Notes: generated from the sequence alone by a model not told the origin. A stretch of 64,000 nucleotides of DNA from Kitasatospora sp. MMS16-BH015 (GCF_002943525.1 NZ_CP025394.1:1240001-1304000), one strand, 5' to 3'. Numbered from the stretch's first letter, positions 28,486-38,066 are shown. Numbers and translations: made by a program.

Positions 28486-29402
28486 GCGCCCGCCTCCGCC
28501 CGCGGCGTCAGGTCCGCCAGCCAGAACTTCTGCAGCATGTGCCAGTCCTCCGGGTGCTCGCGGACGCCCTCGGCCCAGATGTCGGCCATCGCCTGCGTCA
28601 TGGCGGCGGTCTTCTCCCGCTGGTCGCCCTCGGCGGGCGGCAGGATCTCGGGGTGGATCTCGGCCCGCAGCACCGGGCCGTCGTACCAGAGCGTCACCGG
28701 CATCAGCGCGGCGCCGGTGCGCAGCGCGAGCGCGGCGGGCCCGGCGGGCATCCGGGTCTGCTCGCCGAAGAAGTCCACCGGCAGGCCGTTGGCGGAGAGG
28801 TCGCGGTCGCCGACCAGGCAGACCAGCCTGCCCTCGCGCAGCCGGCGGGCCAGCGTGCCGGTCACCGAGACCGAGGAGCCGGTCAGCGCCAGCACCTCCA
28901 TGCCCAGGCTCTCCCGGTAGGCCACGAACCGGTCGAACAGCGACTCGGGCTTGAGCCGCTCGGCGACGGTGGTGAAGTTGTGGCCCTCGCAGGCCGCCAC
29001 CCAGGCACCGGCCAGGTCCCAGTTGCCCATGTGCGGCAGCGCTATCAGCACGCCCCGGCCGCTCGCCAGCTCGGCGTTCAGCTGCTCGACGCCCTTGACC
29101 TGCACGGCCTCGGCCAGCTGGGCGGGGCTGTAGGTCTGGAGCCGGAAGGACTCCTTCCAGTACCGCAGGTAGGAGCGCATCCCGGCCCGGGAGAGCTCGC
29201 GGATCGCCGCCTCCCCGGCCTCCGGGCGGACCCGGCGCAGGTTGGCCTCCAGCTGGAGCACCCGCTTGCCGCGCTTGCGCCAGGCCGAGTCCGCGATCCG
29301 TTCGAACAGCCGCCGGGCGGCCGGCTCGGGCAGGTGGCGCAGCGCGGCCCAGCCGAGCGCGTACGCCGAATCGGTCAGGCGCTCCTGCATCGAGACCTTC
29401 AC
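28482..29402 (-). CDS. Phosphatidylinositol mannoside acyltransferase
   Basis: 306-residue LpxL/HtrB-family acyltransferase (PatA type) that acylates PIM on the inner membrane face. The catalytic HX4D motif is in ALPHMGNWDLAG. The second block is LVGDRDLSANGLPVDFFGEQTRMPAGPAALA in outline. GTG at 29402 overlaps the pgsA stop (GTGA) and has GGAGG upstream; an ATG at 29390 is an alternative. Middle gene of a translationally coupled operon. Confidence 0.93.
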   Translation of the reverse strand: MKVSMQERLTDSAYALGWAALRHLPEPAARRLFERIADSAWRKRGKRVLQLEANLRRVRPEAGEAAIRELSRAGMRSYLRYWKESFRLQTYSPAQLAEAVQVKGVEQLNAELASGRGVLIALPHMGNWDLAGAWVAACEGHNFTTVAERLKPESLFDRFVAYRESLGMEVLALTGSSVSVTGTLARRLREGRLVCLVGDRDLSANGLPVDFFGEQTRMPAGPAALALRTGAALMPVTLWYDGPVLRAEIHPEILPPAEGDQREKTAAMTQAMADIWAEGVREHPEDWHMLQKFWLADLTPRAEAGA

Positions 29403-30040
29403 GCGGCCGCCTCCTCCAGCTCCCGCGCCTCCCGGCGCACCGTGACGATCCGCTGCATCATCGTGACCAGGCTGCCCAGGCCCACCGCCCAGAGCGCGGT
29501 CGGCAGCAGCCACTCCACGTAGGGGACGCCGAACTTGTGCAGGCCGGTGACCCCGGCGGCGGTCAGGCTGACCACCAGGCGCTCGGCCCGCTCGACCAGG
29601 CCGTTGACCTTGCAGGGCAGGCCCAGCGACTCGGCCCGGGCCTTGGTGTACGAGACCACCTGGCCGCTGGCCAGGCAGAGGATCGCGATGGCGCAGAGCA
29701 GGTTGTTGTCGCCCTTGCCCGCGTACCACAGGGCCAGGCCGCCGAAGATCGCCGAGTCGGCGACCCGGTCCAGCGTGGAGTCCAGGAAGGCGCCCCACTT
29801 GCTGGAGCTGCCGGCCTGGCGGGCCATGTTGCCGTCCACCAGGTCGGAGAAGATGAAGAGGGTGATCGTGATGGTGCCCCAGAAGAACTCCCCGCGCGGG
29901 AAGAACACCAGCGCACCGGCGACGGACCCGGCCGTGCCGATCAGCGTCACCGCGTCCGGGCTGACGCCCATCCGCAGCAGGAACGCCGCGAACGGCGTCA
30001 GGACACGTGTGAAGAAGGCACGTGCGTACTTGTTGAGCAT
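29399..30040 (-). CDS. pgsA: Phosphatidylinositol phosphate synthase (CDP-alcohol phosphatidyltransferase)
   Basis: 213-residue membrane enzyme that joins CDP-diacylglycerol with inositol phosphate. The CDP-alcohol motif is complete: Asp66, Asp69, Gly70 (SDLVDGNMARQ) and Asp87, Asp91 (GAFLDSTLDRVAD). About six TM segments. The ATG at 30040 gives the family start LNKYARAFFTRVL; an upstream open frame is Pro/Arg-rich and probably non-coding. First gene of the PIM operon. Confidence 0.93.
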   Translation of the reverse strand: MLNKYARAFFTRVLTPFAAFLLRMGVSPDAVTLIGTAGSVAGALVFFPRGEFFWGTITITLFIFSDLVDGNMARQAGSSSKWGAFLDSTLDRVADSAIFGGLALWYAGKGDNNLLCAIAILCLASGQVVSYTKARAESLGLPCKVNGLVERAERLVVSLTAAGVTGLHKFGVPYVEWLLPTALWAVGLGSLVTMMQRIVTVRREARELEEAAA

Positions 30041-30295
30041 GGCCTTCCGGACCGCCCCGATCTTGCCTGCCGCACCCCGCGCCCCGGTGGGCGGGAGCGG
30101 CCGAGCGGATCCGCCCGCCCGGCTGGACAATGGTATCCACGCCGCCGGTGCGCTCCGCCGCCCCACGCCAGCGAGCGGCACCCGCCCCCGCCTGGCGTCG
30201 ACCGGCCGTCACCGAACGCGCGTTCGCACTCACCCTACGTGATTCCGAAGGCGATCCGGTAGTAGGCCGGCAGAGTCCGGCCGGAGGAGGCACCC

Positions 30296-32308
30296 GTGGC
30301 GGCCCAGACATCCCAGCACCCGCCGGCCCCCGTCGTGGAGAGCAGCGCCGCACTGCGCAACGTGGTGCTGCTCGGCCCCGGCGGCGCCGGCAAGACCACC
30401 CTGGTCGAGGCCCTCGCTCTCGCCGCCGGGGCGATCCCCCGGGCCGGCGGCGTGCCCGAGGGCACCACCGTCTCCGACCACGAGGAGGTCGAGCACCGCC
30501 AGCAGCGCTCGGTGCAGCTCTCCCTCGTCCCGCTTCCCCACCGCGGGCTCAAGCTCAACCTGCTCGACACCCCCGGCTACGCCGACTTCGCCGGCGAGCT
30601 CCGGGCCGGGTTGCGGGCCGCCGAGGGCGCCCTGCTGGTGCTCTCAGCCGCCGAACCGATCGGACTGCCCGCCCTCGCCCACTGGCGCGAGTGCCGCGCC
30701 GCCGGGCTGCCCACCGCGATCGTGCTCACCCACCTGGGCACCGCCCGGATCCCACTGGAGGAGACCCTGGCCGCCTGCCAGGAGGCCTTCGGCGACCACC
30801 CCGACACCGTCCTGCCGCTCCACCTCACCACCCTGCACGAGGGCCGGCCGGTCGGCTCCCTCGACCTGCTCACCGGCCGCCGCTACGGCGAGGCCGGCCC
30901 CGAGGAGGGCGCCGACGCGGCCCGGGCCCGGCTGGTCGAGGCCATCGCCGGCGAGGACGACACCCTGCTCGAGCGCTACCTGGCCGGCGAGGAGCTCGAC
31001 GCCACCGCCCTCACCGAGGCGCTGCGCCGCGAATTCCTCCAGGGCACCGTCCACCCCGTGCTGCTCACCGGCCCGCCCACCGCCGGCGCGCTCGAACTCC
31101 TCGACCTGATCGCCGAGATCTTCCCCACTCCCTTGGAGCGCGCCGACGAGCTGCCTCCCTGCGACCCCGAGGCCCCCGTCACCGCCCAGGTGGTGCACAC
31201 CGGCGAGGACCCGTACGTGGGCCGGCTCAGCCTGACCCGGGTCTTCTCCGGCACCCTGCGCCCCGACACCACCCTGCACACCCCCGCCGGCGCCGAGGAG
31301 CGGGTCACCACCCTCACCACCCCCTTCGGCCGGCAGCAGCGCCCGGCCGCCCTGGCCCTGCCCGGCGAGCTGGTCTGCCTGGCCCGCCTGGCCACCGCCC
31401 GCACCGGCGACTCGCTCAGCGCCGACGACCGCGCCGTGCCGCCCTGGCCGCAGCCCGAGGCGCTGCTCCCGATCGCCGTCCAGGCCCACAGCAAGACCGA
31501 CGAGGACCACCTGGCCCAGAGCCTGGCCAAGCTGGCCGCCCAGGACCCGGCGCTGCGGATCGAGCAGAACCCCGACACCCACCAACTCGTCCTCTGGTGC
31601 ACCGGCGAGGCCCACCAGGCCGTGGTGCTCGACCGGCTGGCCGGCCGCTTCGGCGTCCACCTCGACACCGTGCCCTACCAGGTCGCCCTCCGCGAGACCT
31701 TCGCCACCAGCGGCAGCGGCCACGGACGGCACGTCAAACAGTCCGGCGGCCACGGCCAGTTCGCCGTCTGCGACCTCACCGTCGAACCGCTGCCCGGCGG
31801 CGGCTTCGAGTTCGTCGACAAGGTGGTCGGCGGCGCCGTCCCGCGCCACTTCGTCCCCTCGGTGGAGAAGGGCGTCCGCGCCCAGCTCGCCCACGGCGTG
31901 CTGGCCGGCTACCCGCTCACCGACGTCCGGGTCACCCTCACCGACGGCAAGGCCCACTCCGTGGACTCCTCCGACGCCGCCTTCCAGACCGCCGGCTCCC
32001 TCGCCCTCAAGGAGGCCGCCACCCACGCCACCGTCCGCCTGCTCGAACCCGTGGACGAGGTCCGGGTGCTGCTCCCCGACGAGTACCAGGGCGCCGTCCT
32101 CACCGACCTCTCCGCCCGCCGCGGCCACGTGCTCGGCACCGAACCCGGCGGCCCGGGCCTGAGCCTGGTCCGCGCCGAGGTGCCCGAACTCGAACTCACC
32201 CGCTACCCCGTGGAGCTGCGCTCCCTCTCGCACGGCACCGGCCGGTTCACCCGCTCCTACGTCCGGCACGAACCCATGCCGCAGGCCCTGGCCGCCCAGT
32301 ACCGGTGA
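30296..32308 (+). CDS. EF-G-like translation-factor GTPase (EF-G2 type) with degenerate G4
   Basis: 670-residue EF-G paralogue, shorter than EF-G. Domain order is GTPase (about 18-260), domain II (about 285-380), domain III, IV (HGRHVKQSGGHGQFAVCDLTVE) and V. P-loop GPGGAGKTT is at 27-35 and G3 DTPGYADF is intact, but the position of the base-specificity motif (N/T)KxD reads THLG at 145-148, so both Lys and Asp are lost. Actinobacterial EF-G2 proteins do not replace EF-G; their role is unclear. GTG start with GGAGGAGG. Divergent from pgsA. Confidence 0.9.
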   Translation: MAAQTSQHPPAPVVESSAALRNVVLLGPGGAGKTTLVEALALAAGAIPRAGGVPEGTTVSDHEEVEHRQQRSVQLSLVPLPHRGLKLNLLDTPGYADFAGELRAGLRAAEGALLVLSAAEPIGLPALAHWRECRAAGLPTAIVLTHLGTARIPLEETLAACQEAFGDHPDTVLPLHLTTLHEGRPVGSLDLLTGRRYGEAGPEEGADAARARLVEAIAGEDDTLLERYLAGEELDATALTEALRREFLQGTVHPVLLTGPPTAGALELLDLIAEIFPTPLERADELPPCDPEAPVTAQVVHTGEDPYVGRLSLTRVFSGTLRPDTTLHTPAGAEERVTTLTTPFGRQQRPAALALPGELVCLARLATARTGDSLSADDRAVPPWPQPEALLPIAVQAHSKTDEDHLAQSLAKLAAQDPALRIEQNPDTHQLVLWCTGEAHQAVVLDRLAGRFGVHLDTVPYQVALRETFATSGSGHGRHVKQSGGHGQFAVCDLTVEPLPGGGFEFVDKVVGGAVPRHFVPSVEKGVRAQLAHGVLAGYPLTDVRVTLTDGKAHSVDSSDAAFQTAGSLALKEAATHATVRLLEPVDEVRVLLPDEYQGAVLTDLSARRGHVLGTEPGGPGLSLVRAEVPELELTRYPVELRSLSHGTGRFTRSYVRHEPMPQALAAQYR

Positions 32309-32573
32309 CCAGCGCCAGCGCACCGCCGAGGTAGGCCCAGGCCCCGCCGGTGCGCAGCAGCAGCCGGGCCACCGCCCCGGCGCCGAGGTACGTCCGACCC
32401 GTCGGGGTGATCCAGCGCAGCCGCTCCCCCGGCCCGCCGCGGACGGCCTGCCAGCCGCCGGAGGCCAGCGTCGCCCGCAGGTACCGCTCGGCGAACCGCA
32501 CCCAGGCCGTGGCGGCCCGGCTGCCCGCGTCGTAGACCAGCACCGGGTCCGTCGCCACATCCAACTCGGTCAT
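32247..32573 (-). CDS. Small hypothetical protein, convergent and overlapping the EF-G-like gene
   Basis: 108 codons read from ATG 32573. The G/C-ending third positions are strict up to about the point where the frame enters the antisense of the EF-G-like gene (62-bp overlap), which argues for real coding. The protein is basic with WVRFAERYLRATLASGGWQAV and a hydrophobic stretch VARLLLRTGGAWAYLGGALALV. It has no recognised domain. The RBS is weak (AGGGG next to the ATG). Confidence 0.5.
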   Translation of the reverse strand: MTELDVATDPVLVYDAGSRAATAWVRFAERYLRATLASGGWQAVRGGPGERLRWITPTGRTYLGAGAVARLLLRTGGAWAYLGGALALVTGTGRPGPAAWVRAGRRSG

Positions 32574-32748
32574 GCCCCTGATCATGCACCGCCGCGCCCC
32601 GCGCGCCGAGGATCAAACGGCCGGAAACTGGGCACTCTCCTGGAAAGCCGGACGCCCGGCCGGAAGTGACCGGTCTTCAGACGATCATCGGCGCGGCAGG
32701 GTGCCGTCGCGATAGCCTGCCGCTGACAGGGGAGGAGGGGAGACCACC

Positions 32749-34392
32749 GTGACCAAGCTGGACATGACCCCGGGTGCGCAGATACCCCGCACGGACGTCG
32801 GACCACAGACCGCGGTGACGCAACTGCTCTCCTCGGTCGCCTACCGCGACCTGCCGGTGGACGCGATGGAGGCCCTGCCCGGGGTCACGGTCAAGAAGGG
32901 CCGCTTCGACCGGCTCTTCAAGCCGAGCATCGGCGAGGCCTACAGCCGCGCCCTGATCGACCGGACGCTGCGCCCCAAGCGCAACCCGCTGGTGCCCTCC
33001 TTCGGCACCGACACCCGGATGGTGGTCGAGCACTGCCTGGCCGCCGAGGAGCTGCGCCGCGGCCGCGACCGCCAGCTGATGCTGGTCACCCTGGTCTTCG
33101 GCCTGCTCGCGCTGCCCGGCACGCTGGTCTGGCTGCTCGCCTTCCAGTCCCGCACCTACGTCCGCAAGTCCGGCGCCTCCCGGGCGAACGTGCTCAGCAC
33201 GCTCGTCCTGGTGGTGGCCTTCGGGCTGGGGGTGCTGCTCGCGATCAGGCCGCCCTTCGGCGGGCTGCTCGGGCTCTACTGCCGGATCGTGATGGTGATA
33301 CCGGTGGTCGGCTGGTCGGTGGCCAAGCAGATCTGCCTGCGCAGCGTCACCGACCTGCGGGCCCGCTGGGGCGGCCTGATCGACGGCAGCGCGCTGGCGG
33401 CCACCGTGCCCAAGGCGGTGCCCCGGGACGACATGGACAAGCGGGCCGCCGAGCTGCGCGCCCAGCTGGAGCGGCTGACGGCCGAGCAGGAGACCAACAT
33501 CCAGCACTACGCCGGCAGCAAGGGCGTGCTGGGGGCCGGGGTGCGCTGGGGCGTCTGGGAGGTGGTCGAGGACCTGCGGCCGGCCGAGGGCCACGACGAC
33601 TTCCGTGCCTTCCACCCGTGGGACTTGAGCCGCAAGATCAGCAGCCGGCTCGGCGGCCTGAGCCGCAGCGAGGTCGCCGGCGGCGCCATGCCGCACGTGG
33701 CCGTGCAGCACTGGGTGGTGGTGGACATCCCGGAGGGCGCCGACGAGATCGGCCGCCCGAGCAACGCCGACATGGACGGCTTCCGGATGCGTGACTTCGG
33801 CATCCAGCAGATCGCCAACCGGCAGACCCTCGGCACCGACACCCGCCACCGCCTCTCCACTCAACTCGTCCTGCACAACGGCCAGTTGGTCTCCACGCTG
33901 CTGATCGGCGTGACGGTGATGAGCAACACCCTGCGGGTCTCCGTCTCCGGCTACGCACTCGGCCCGCTGGCCGGCTTCTTCAGCGCCAAGCCCAAGCCCA
34001 AGGAGATCACCCGACCCAAGACCGGCAAGTTCTGGGAGGAGGAGACGATCCAGCTGCCGCTGGTGGACAACGACGAGGTGGTGCGGCAGGCGCTGCGCGC
34101 CCCCTTCGTGAAGCTCCCCGCCCTGCTCAACTGGCTCGGCGGCTCGATCACCCTCCCCGAGCCCTTCTCGCTGCGCGGCGCCTGGGCCGACAAGACCTGG
34201 GCCAGCCGCTTCAAGGCCGACGACGTGATCTACGGCGCCACCCCGGTGGTCAACGCCGTGCTGGCCGCCATCGTCGAGTTCCTGGAGGAGCACGACATCA
34301 ACGTGGAGCGCTTCGCCAACCGGGGCGGCATCCTCAAGGCCGAGATGCAGGGCGTCCGTCCGTTCCGCGCCGACTCTTACGACGCCGGCTGA
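32749..34392 (+). CDS. Conserved actinobacterial membrane protein of unknown function
   Basis: 547-residue protein. A cytoplasmic N-terminus (about 1-115) has FKPSIGEAYSRALIDRTLRPKRNPLV. Three hydrophobic segments follow at about 122-145, 150-168 and 172-192, then a coiled stretch (DDMDKRAAELRAQLERLTAEQE) and a large C-terminal region without further clear TM. From memory, homologues are syntenic between the EF-G-like gene and the HIT gene in Streptomyces, with no assigned role. GTG start with a GGGGAGGAGGGGAG purine run upstream. Followed by a strong terminator. Confidence 0.85.
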   Translation: MTKLDMTPGAQIPRTDVGPQTAVTQLLSSVAYRDLPVDAMEALPGVTVKKGRFDRLFKPSIGEAYSRALIDRTLRPKRNPLVPSFGTDTRMVVEHCLAAEELRRGRDRQLMLVTLVFGLLALPGTLVWLLAFQSRTYVRKSGASRANVLSTLVLVVAFGLGVLLAIRPPFGGLLGLYCRIVMVIPVVGWSVAKQICLRSVTDLRARWGGLIDGSALAATVPKAVPRDDMDKRAAELRAQLERLTAEQETNIQHYAGSKGVLGAGVRWGVWEVVEDLRPAEGHDDFRAFHPWDLSRKISSRLGGLSRSEVAGGAMPHVAVQHWVVVDIPEGADEIGRPSNADMDGFRMRDFGIQQIANRQTLGTDTRHRLSTQLVLHNGQLVSTLLIGVTVMSNTLRVSVSGYALGPLAGFFSAKPKPKEITRPKTGKFWEEETIQLPLVDNDEVVRQALRAPFVKLPALLNWLGGSITLPEPFSLRGAWADKTWASRFKADDVIYGATPVVNAVLAAIVEFLEEHDINVERFANRGGILKAEMQGVRPFRADSYDAG

Positions 34393-34406
34393 GGCTTCTG
34401 CTCACC

Positions 34407-34438
34407 ACGAAGGCCCGGGCCGGAGCCCGGGCCTTCGT
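34407..34438. terminator. Bidirectional terminator
   Basis: Perfect 14-bp stem ACGAAGGCCCGGGC (34407-34420) with its complement at 34425-34438 and a CGGA tetraloop, between the convergent membrane protein and HIT genes. Confidence 0.88.
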
Positions 34439-34447
34439 CATCCGCTC

Positions 34448-34996
34448 TCAGCCCTGCGGCCAGACCTCGGCCAGCATCTTGCGGGTGTCCGCGAGCAGCT
34501 GCGGCAGCACCTTGGTGTGGCCCACCACCGGCATGAAGTTGGTGTCCCCGCCCCAGCGCGGCACCACGTGCTGGTGCAGGTGCGCGGCGATCCCCGCCCC
34601 GGCGGCGGCCCCCTGGTTCATCCCGATGTTGAACCCGTGCGCCCCCGAAGCGGCCCGCAGCGCCGTCATCGCCCGCTTCGTGTAGTCGGCCAGCTCGACC
34701 GTCTCGGCCTCGTCCAACTCGGTGTAGTCGGCCACGTGCCGGTACGGCACCACCATCAAGTGCCCACCGTTGTACGGGTACAGGTTGAGCACCGCGAACA
34801 CGGCACTCCCCCGCGCCACGATGAGCCCGTCCTCGTCACTGAGCGACGGGATCGAGCAGAACGGACAACCATCGTCCGGAGCCGGGCCGGTGGGCTTGCT
34901 CTCGCCCTTGATGTACGCCATCCGATGGGGGGTCCACAGGCGACGGAAGCCGTCCGGCTCCCCCACGCCCTGCTGCACTTCCGGCTCACTCGTCAT
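34448..34996 (-). CDS. HIT-family (Ap4A phosphorylase-like) hydrolase
   Basis: 182-residue histidine-triad protein. The active-site motif is HLHQHVVPRW, with CPFCSIP at the zinc-site position and FNIGMNQGAAAGAG before the triad. It is likely a nucleotide hydrolase or transferase on Ap4A-like or adenylated compounds. ATG 34996 is chosen because a promoter (-35 TTTGCA 35026-35031, 16-bp spacer, -10 TATGCT 35004-35009) would start the RNA exactly at this ATG, so it is probably leaderless. In-frame ATGs at 35008 and 35017 lie in or before the -10 and have no RBS. Adjacent to thrS, the common context. Confidence 0.9.
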   Translation of the reverse strand: MTSEPEVQQGVGEPDGFRRLWTPHRMAYIKGESKPTGPAPDDGCPFCSIPSLSDEDGLIVARGSAVFAVLNLYPYNGGHLMVVPYRHVADYTELDEAETVELADYTKRAMTALRAASGAHGFNIGMNQGAAAGAGIAAHLHQHVVPRWGGDTNFMPVVGHTKVLPQLLADTRKMLAEVWPQG

Positions 34997-35003
34997 GCTG
35001 ATC

Positions 35004-35031
35004 AGCATATTCGCCATGGGCCGCTTGCAAA
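35004..35031 (-). promoter_or_regulatory. Promoter of the HIT gene (leaderless start)
   Basis: -35 TTTGCA (35026-35031), 16-bp spacer, -10 TATGCT (35004-35009), then 7 nt to the A of ATG 34996. No Shine-Dalgarno sequence is visible, in agreement with a leaderless mRNA. Confidence 0.5.
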
Positions 35032-35033
35032 GC

Positions 35034-35071
35034 AGTGTGGGGCAGACTCGTCACCGAGCCCGCCCCACACT
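35034..35071 (-). terminator. thrS terminator
   Basis: 10-bp perfect stem AGTGTGGGGC/GCCCCACACT (35034-35043 and 35062-35071), 18-nt loop, starting 10 bp after the thrS stop codon and before the HIT promoter. Confidence 0.65.
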
Positions 35072-35081
35072 CACGCCGTCA

Positions 35082-37058
35082 TCAGACCTGGACGCGACGC
35101 TCCACGGCGTCCACGATCTCGGCGATCGCCTCGACCATCGGCACGCCGTTCTTCTGCTCACCGTTGCGGTAGCGGAAGGAGACGGCACCGGCCTCGACGT
35201 CGTCGTTGCCCGCGATCAGCATGAACGGGACCTTCGACTTCTGGGCGTTGCGGATCTTCTTCTGCATCCGGTCGTCCGAGGTGTCGACCTCGACCCGGAT
35301 GCCCTTCTTCTTCAGCTCGGCCGCCACCTCAAGGAGGTACGGCACGTGCTCGTCGGTGATCGGGATACCGGTCACCGTCACCGGGGCCAGCCACGGCGGC
35401 ATGGCGCCGGCGTAGTGCTCAAGCAGCACCGCGAAGAACCGCTCGATGCTCCCGAACAGCGCCCGGTGGATCATGACCGGCCGCTGCCGCGAGCCGTCCG
35501 CCGAGGTGTACTCCAGCTCGAAACGTTCGGGCAGGTTGAAGTCCAGCTGGATGGTGGACATCTGCCAGGTGCGGCCGATCGCGTCCCGCGCCTGCACCGA
35601 GATCTTCGGGCCGTAGAAGGCCGCGCCGCCCGGGTCCGGCACCAGCGGCAGCCCCTGCTTCTCCGCCACGGCGGCCAGCACCGCGGTGGCCTCCTCCCAG
35701 ACCTCGTCCGACCCGACGAACTTCTCCGGATCCTTGGTGGAGAGCTCCAGGTAGAAGTCGGTCAGACCGTAGTCACGGAGCAGGTTGAGCACGAAGGTCA
35801 GCGTCGAGTCGAGCTCGTCCGCCATCTGCTCGCGGGTGCAGTAGATGTGCGCGTCGTCCTGGGTGAAGCCGCGCGCCCGGGTCAGACCGTGCACCACGCC
35901 GGACTTCTCGTAGCGGTACACCGTCCCGAACTCAAAGAGCCGCAGCGGCAGTTCACGATAGGACCGGCCGCGCGCGTCGAAGATCAGGTTGTGCATCGGG
36001 CAGTTCATGGGCTTCAGGTAGTAGTCCACGCCCTCGTCGAGCTGCATGGGGGGGTACATGCCGTCGGCGTACCAGTCCAGGTGGCCGCTCTTCTCGAAGA
36101 GCTTCCCCTTGGTGGCGTGCGGGGTGTAGACGAACTCGTAGCCCTCTTCCTCGTGCCGGCGGCGCGAGTAGTCCTCCATGGCGCGGCGGATGATGCCGCC
36201 CTTGGGGTGGAAGACGGCGAGGCCGGAGCCGATCTCCTCCGGGATGGAGAAGAGGTCGAGCTCATTGCCGAGCTTGCGGTGGTCGCGCTTGGCGGCCTCC
36301 TCCAGGAAGTCCAGGTGCGCCTTGAGCTCGTCCTTGGTCGGCCAGGCGGTGCCGTAGATGCGCTGCAGCATGGGGTTCCGCTCACTGCCGCGCCAGTAGG
36401 CGGAAGCGTTGCGCATGAGCTTGAAGGCCGGGATCATCCGGGTGCTCGGCAGGTGCGGGCCACGGCAGAGGTCGCCCCAGCAGAGCTCGCCGCTCTTGGC
36501 GTCCAGGTTGTCGTAGATGGTCAGCTCGGCGCCGCCCACCTCGACGTTGGCGCCGTCCTCGCTGGAGGCGTTGCCCTTGAGGCCGATCAGCTCCAGCTTG
36601 TACGGCTCCTTGGCCAGCTCCTCGCGGGCGGCCTCGTCGGTGACCACTCGGCGGGCGAACTTCTGCCCGCGCTTGATGATCTCCTGCATCTTCTTCTCGA
36701 TGGCCTTGAGGTCATCGGGGTGGAAGGGCTTCTCCACGTCGAAGTCGTAGTAGAAGCCGTCCTTGACCGGCGGGCCGATGCCCAGCTTGGCCTCGGGGAA
36801 GAGCTGCTGCACGGCCTGCGCCATGACGTGCGCGGTGGAGTGGCGCAGGATGTCGAGGCCGTCCTTGCTGCTGATCTCGACCGGCTCGACCTCGTCGCCG
36901 TCCTGCACCTCGTACGCGAGGTCCTTGAGCGCGCCCGCGACCCGCGCGGCGATGATCGAGCGGTCGTCGGCGAACAGATCGGCGGCCGTAGTGCCCGTGG
37001 TCACCACGCGCTCTTCCCGATCGGGTTCGCGGCTGATGATTACCCGGACGTCCGTCAC
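35082..37058 (-). CDS. thrS: Threonyl-tRNA synthetase
   Basis: 658-residue class II synthetase. N-terminal TGS domain (about 1-65), editing domain with [11 protein letters not shown] and the distal CRGPHL motif, catalytic core with zinc-ligand Cys in [10 protein letters not shown], motif 2 [25 protein letters not shown] in outline, motif 3 [15 protein letters not shown], then the anticodon-binding domain (about 555-658). GTG start with AGGAG 8 nt upstream. No T-box or recognisable Thr attenuator was found in the 267-bp upstream gap. Confidence 0.97.
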   Translation of the reverse strand: MTDVRVIISREPDREERVVTTGTTAADLFADDRSIIAARVAGALKDLAYEVQDGDEVEPVEISSKDGLDILRHSTAHVMAQAVQQLFPEAKLGIGPPVKDGFYYDFDVEKPFHPDDLKAIEKKMQEIIKRGQKFARRVVTDEAAREELAKEPYKLELIGLKGNASSEDGANVEVGGAELTIYDNLDAKSGELCWGDLCRGPHLPSTRMIPAFKLMRNASAYWRGSERNPMLQRIYGTAWPTKDELKAHLDFLEEAAKRDHRKLGNELDLFSIPEEIGSGLAVFHPKGGIIRRAMEDYSRRRHEEEGYEFVYTPHATKGKLFEKSGHLDWYADGMYPPMQLDEGVDYYLKPMNCPMHNLIFDARGRSYRELPLRLFEFGTVYRYEKSGVVHGLTRARGFTQDDAHIYCTREQMADELDSTLTFVLNLLRDYGLTDFYLELSTKDPEKFVGSDEVWEEATAVLAAVAEKQGLPLVPDPGGAAFYGPKISVQARDAIGRTWQMSTIQLDFNLPERFELEYTSADGSRQRPVMIHRALFGSIERFFAVLLEHYAGAMPPWLAPVTVTGIPITDEHVPYLLEVAAELKKKGIRVEVDTSDDRMQKKIRNAQKSKVPFMLIAGNDDVEAGAVSFRYRNGEQKNGVPMVEAIAEIVDAVERRVQV

Positions 37059-37253
37059 CGGTCTCTCCTGACGTGTGGATCAGTGTGGTGCAGCACAGCG
37101 CTGCGCTGACGATGGTACCGAGAGCCGCGACCGAGCCGTGCACCCATTACCGCAGTGCCGTCCGTGATCGAGTGGCCACGCTGCGCGACCGGAGCTCTGC
37201 GCGGGGGTTGAGGGGGCGTCAACTGCGGTATCAACCAGGCGGAAAGCCGCCGT

Positions 37254-37290
37254 GCGCGGCGCACCGCTGGTCCTCGGCAGTGCGCCGCGC
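37254..37290. terminator. Hairpin in the thrS/exonuclease divergent gap
   Basis: 10-bp perfect GC stem GCGCGGCGCA/TGCGCCGCGC (37254-37263 and 37281-37290), 17-nt loop. It lies just upstream of the exonuclease gene. Its role is unclear; it may be a leader structure or part of the divergent control region. Confidence 0.35.
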
Positions 37291-37325
37291 GCCGCGCTTC
37301 GGCAGTCGAGGGTTGGGGGGCGGTC

Positions 37326-38066
37326 ATGACACCCAGGCGCGAATCCCTGGCACGGTACGGATCCCCCCACTGGTACGAGGCCCCGCTCGCCTCCTTCGAC
37401 ACCGAGACCACCGGCGTGGACGTGGAGCACGACCGGATCGTCTCCGCCTCCCTGGTGCTCCAGGCCGCGCCCGGCGCGCCCGCCGAGACGCTGAGCTGGC
37501 TGACCGACCCGGGGGTGCCGATCCCGGAGAGCGCCCGGGCGGTGCACGGGATCAGCGACGCGCAGGTGCGGGCGCACGGCCGGCCGCCCCGCACGGTGGT
37601 GGCGGAGATCGCCCGTGCGCTGGCCGAGCAGGCCCGGGCCGGGGTGCCGCTGGTGGTGATGAACGCCCCGTACGACCTGACCCTGCTGGACCGTGAGCTG
37701 CGCCGGCACCGGGCGGTCTCGCTGGCCGAGCTGTTGGACGGCGCCGAGCTGCTGGTGCTGGACCCGTGGGTGCTGGACCGGCACGTGGACCGGCACCGGC
37801 CGGGCCGCCGCACCCTCGGCGACCTCTGCGCGCACTACGGGGTGGAGCTGACCGGCGCGCACGACGCCACCGCCGACGCGGTGGCCGCCCTGGAGCTGAC
37901 CCGGACGCTGGGCGCCCGCCACCCCGAGCAGCTGGGCCGGCTCTCCCCCACCGAGCTGCAACTGCGGCAGACCGTCTGGCACGCGGCGCAGCGCCGGGCC
38001 CCGCTGAGCCGGCCGGACCGCCCGGAGCGGGCGGACTTCGACTGGCCGTTGCGGCACGTGGCCTGA
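37326..38066 (+). CDS. DEDDh 3'-5' exonuclease (DnaQ-like)
   Basis: 246-residue single-domain exonuclease of the DNA polymerase III epsilon type. All five catalytic residues of the DEDDh set can be seen: Asp25 and Glu27 (FDTETTG), Asp117 (NAPYDLTLL), His179 and Asp184 (GAHDATADAVAALEL). It is likely a nuclease in DNA repair or RNA processing rather than the replicative proofreader. ATG start with a G-rich RBS (GGGGGGCGG). Divergent from thrS, convergent with the tRNA-Val genes. Confidence 0.92.
   Translation: MTPRRESLARYGSPHWYEAPLASFDTETTGVDVEHDRIVSASLVLQAAPGAPAETLSWLTDPGVPIPESARAVHGISDAQVRAHGRPPRTVVAEIARALAEQARAGVPLVVMNAPYDLTLLDRELRRHRAVSLAELLDGAELLVLDPWVLDRHVDRHRPGRRTLGDLCAHYGVELTGAHDATADAVAALELTRTLGARHPEQLGRLSPTELQLRQTVWHAAQRRAPLSRPDRPERADFDWPLRHVA

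Noticed and set aside
37059..37325. T-box or Thr-rich leader peptide upstream of thrS
   Set aside because: No T-box sequence. A frame with several Thr codons overlaps the thrS start but has no dense Thr run or terminator pair.
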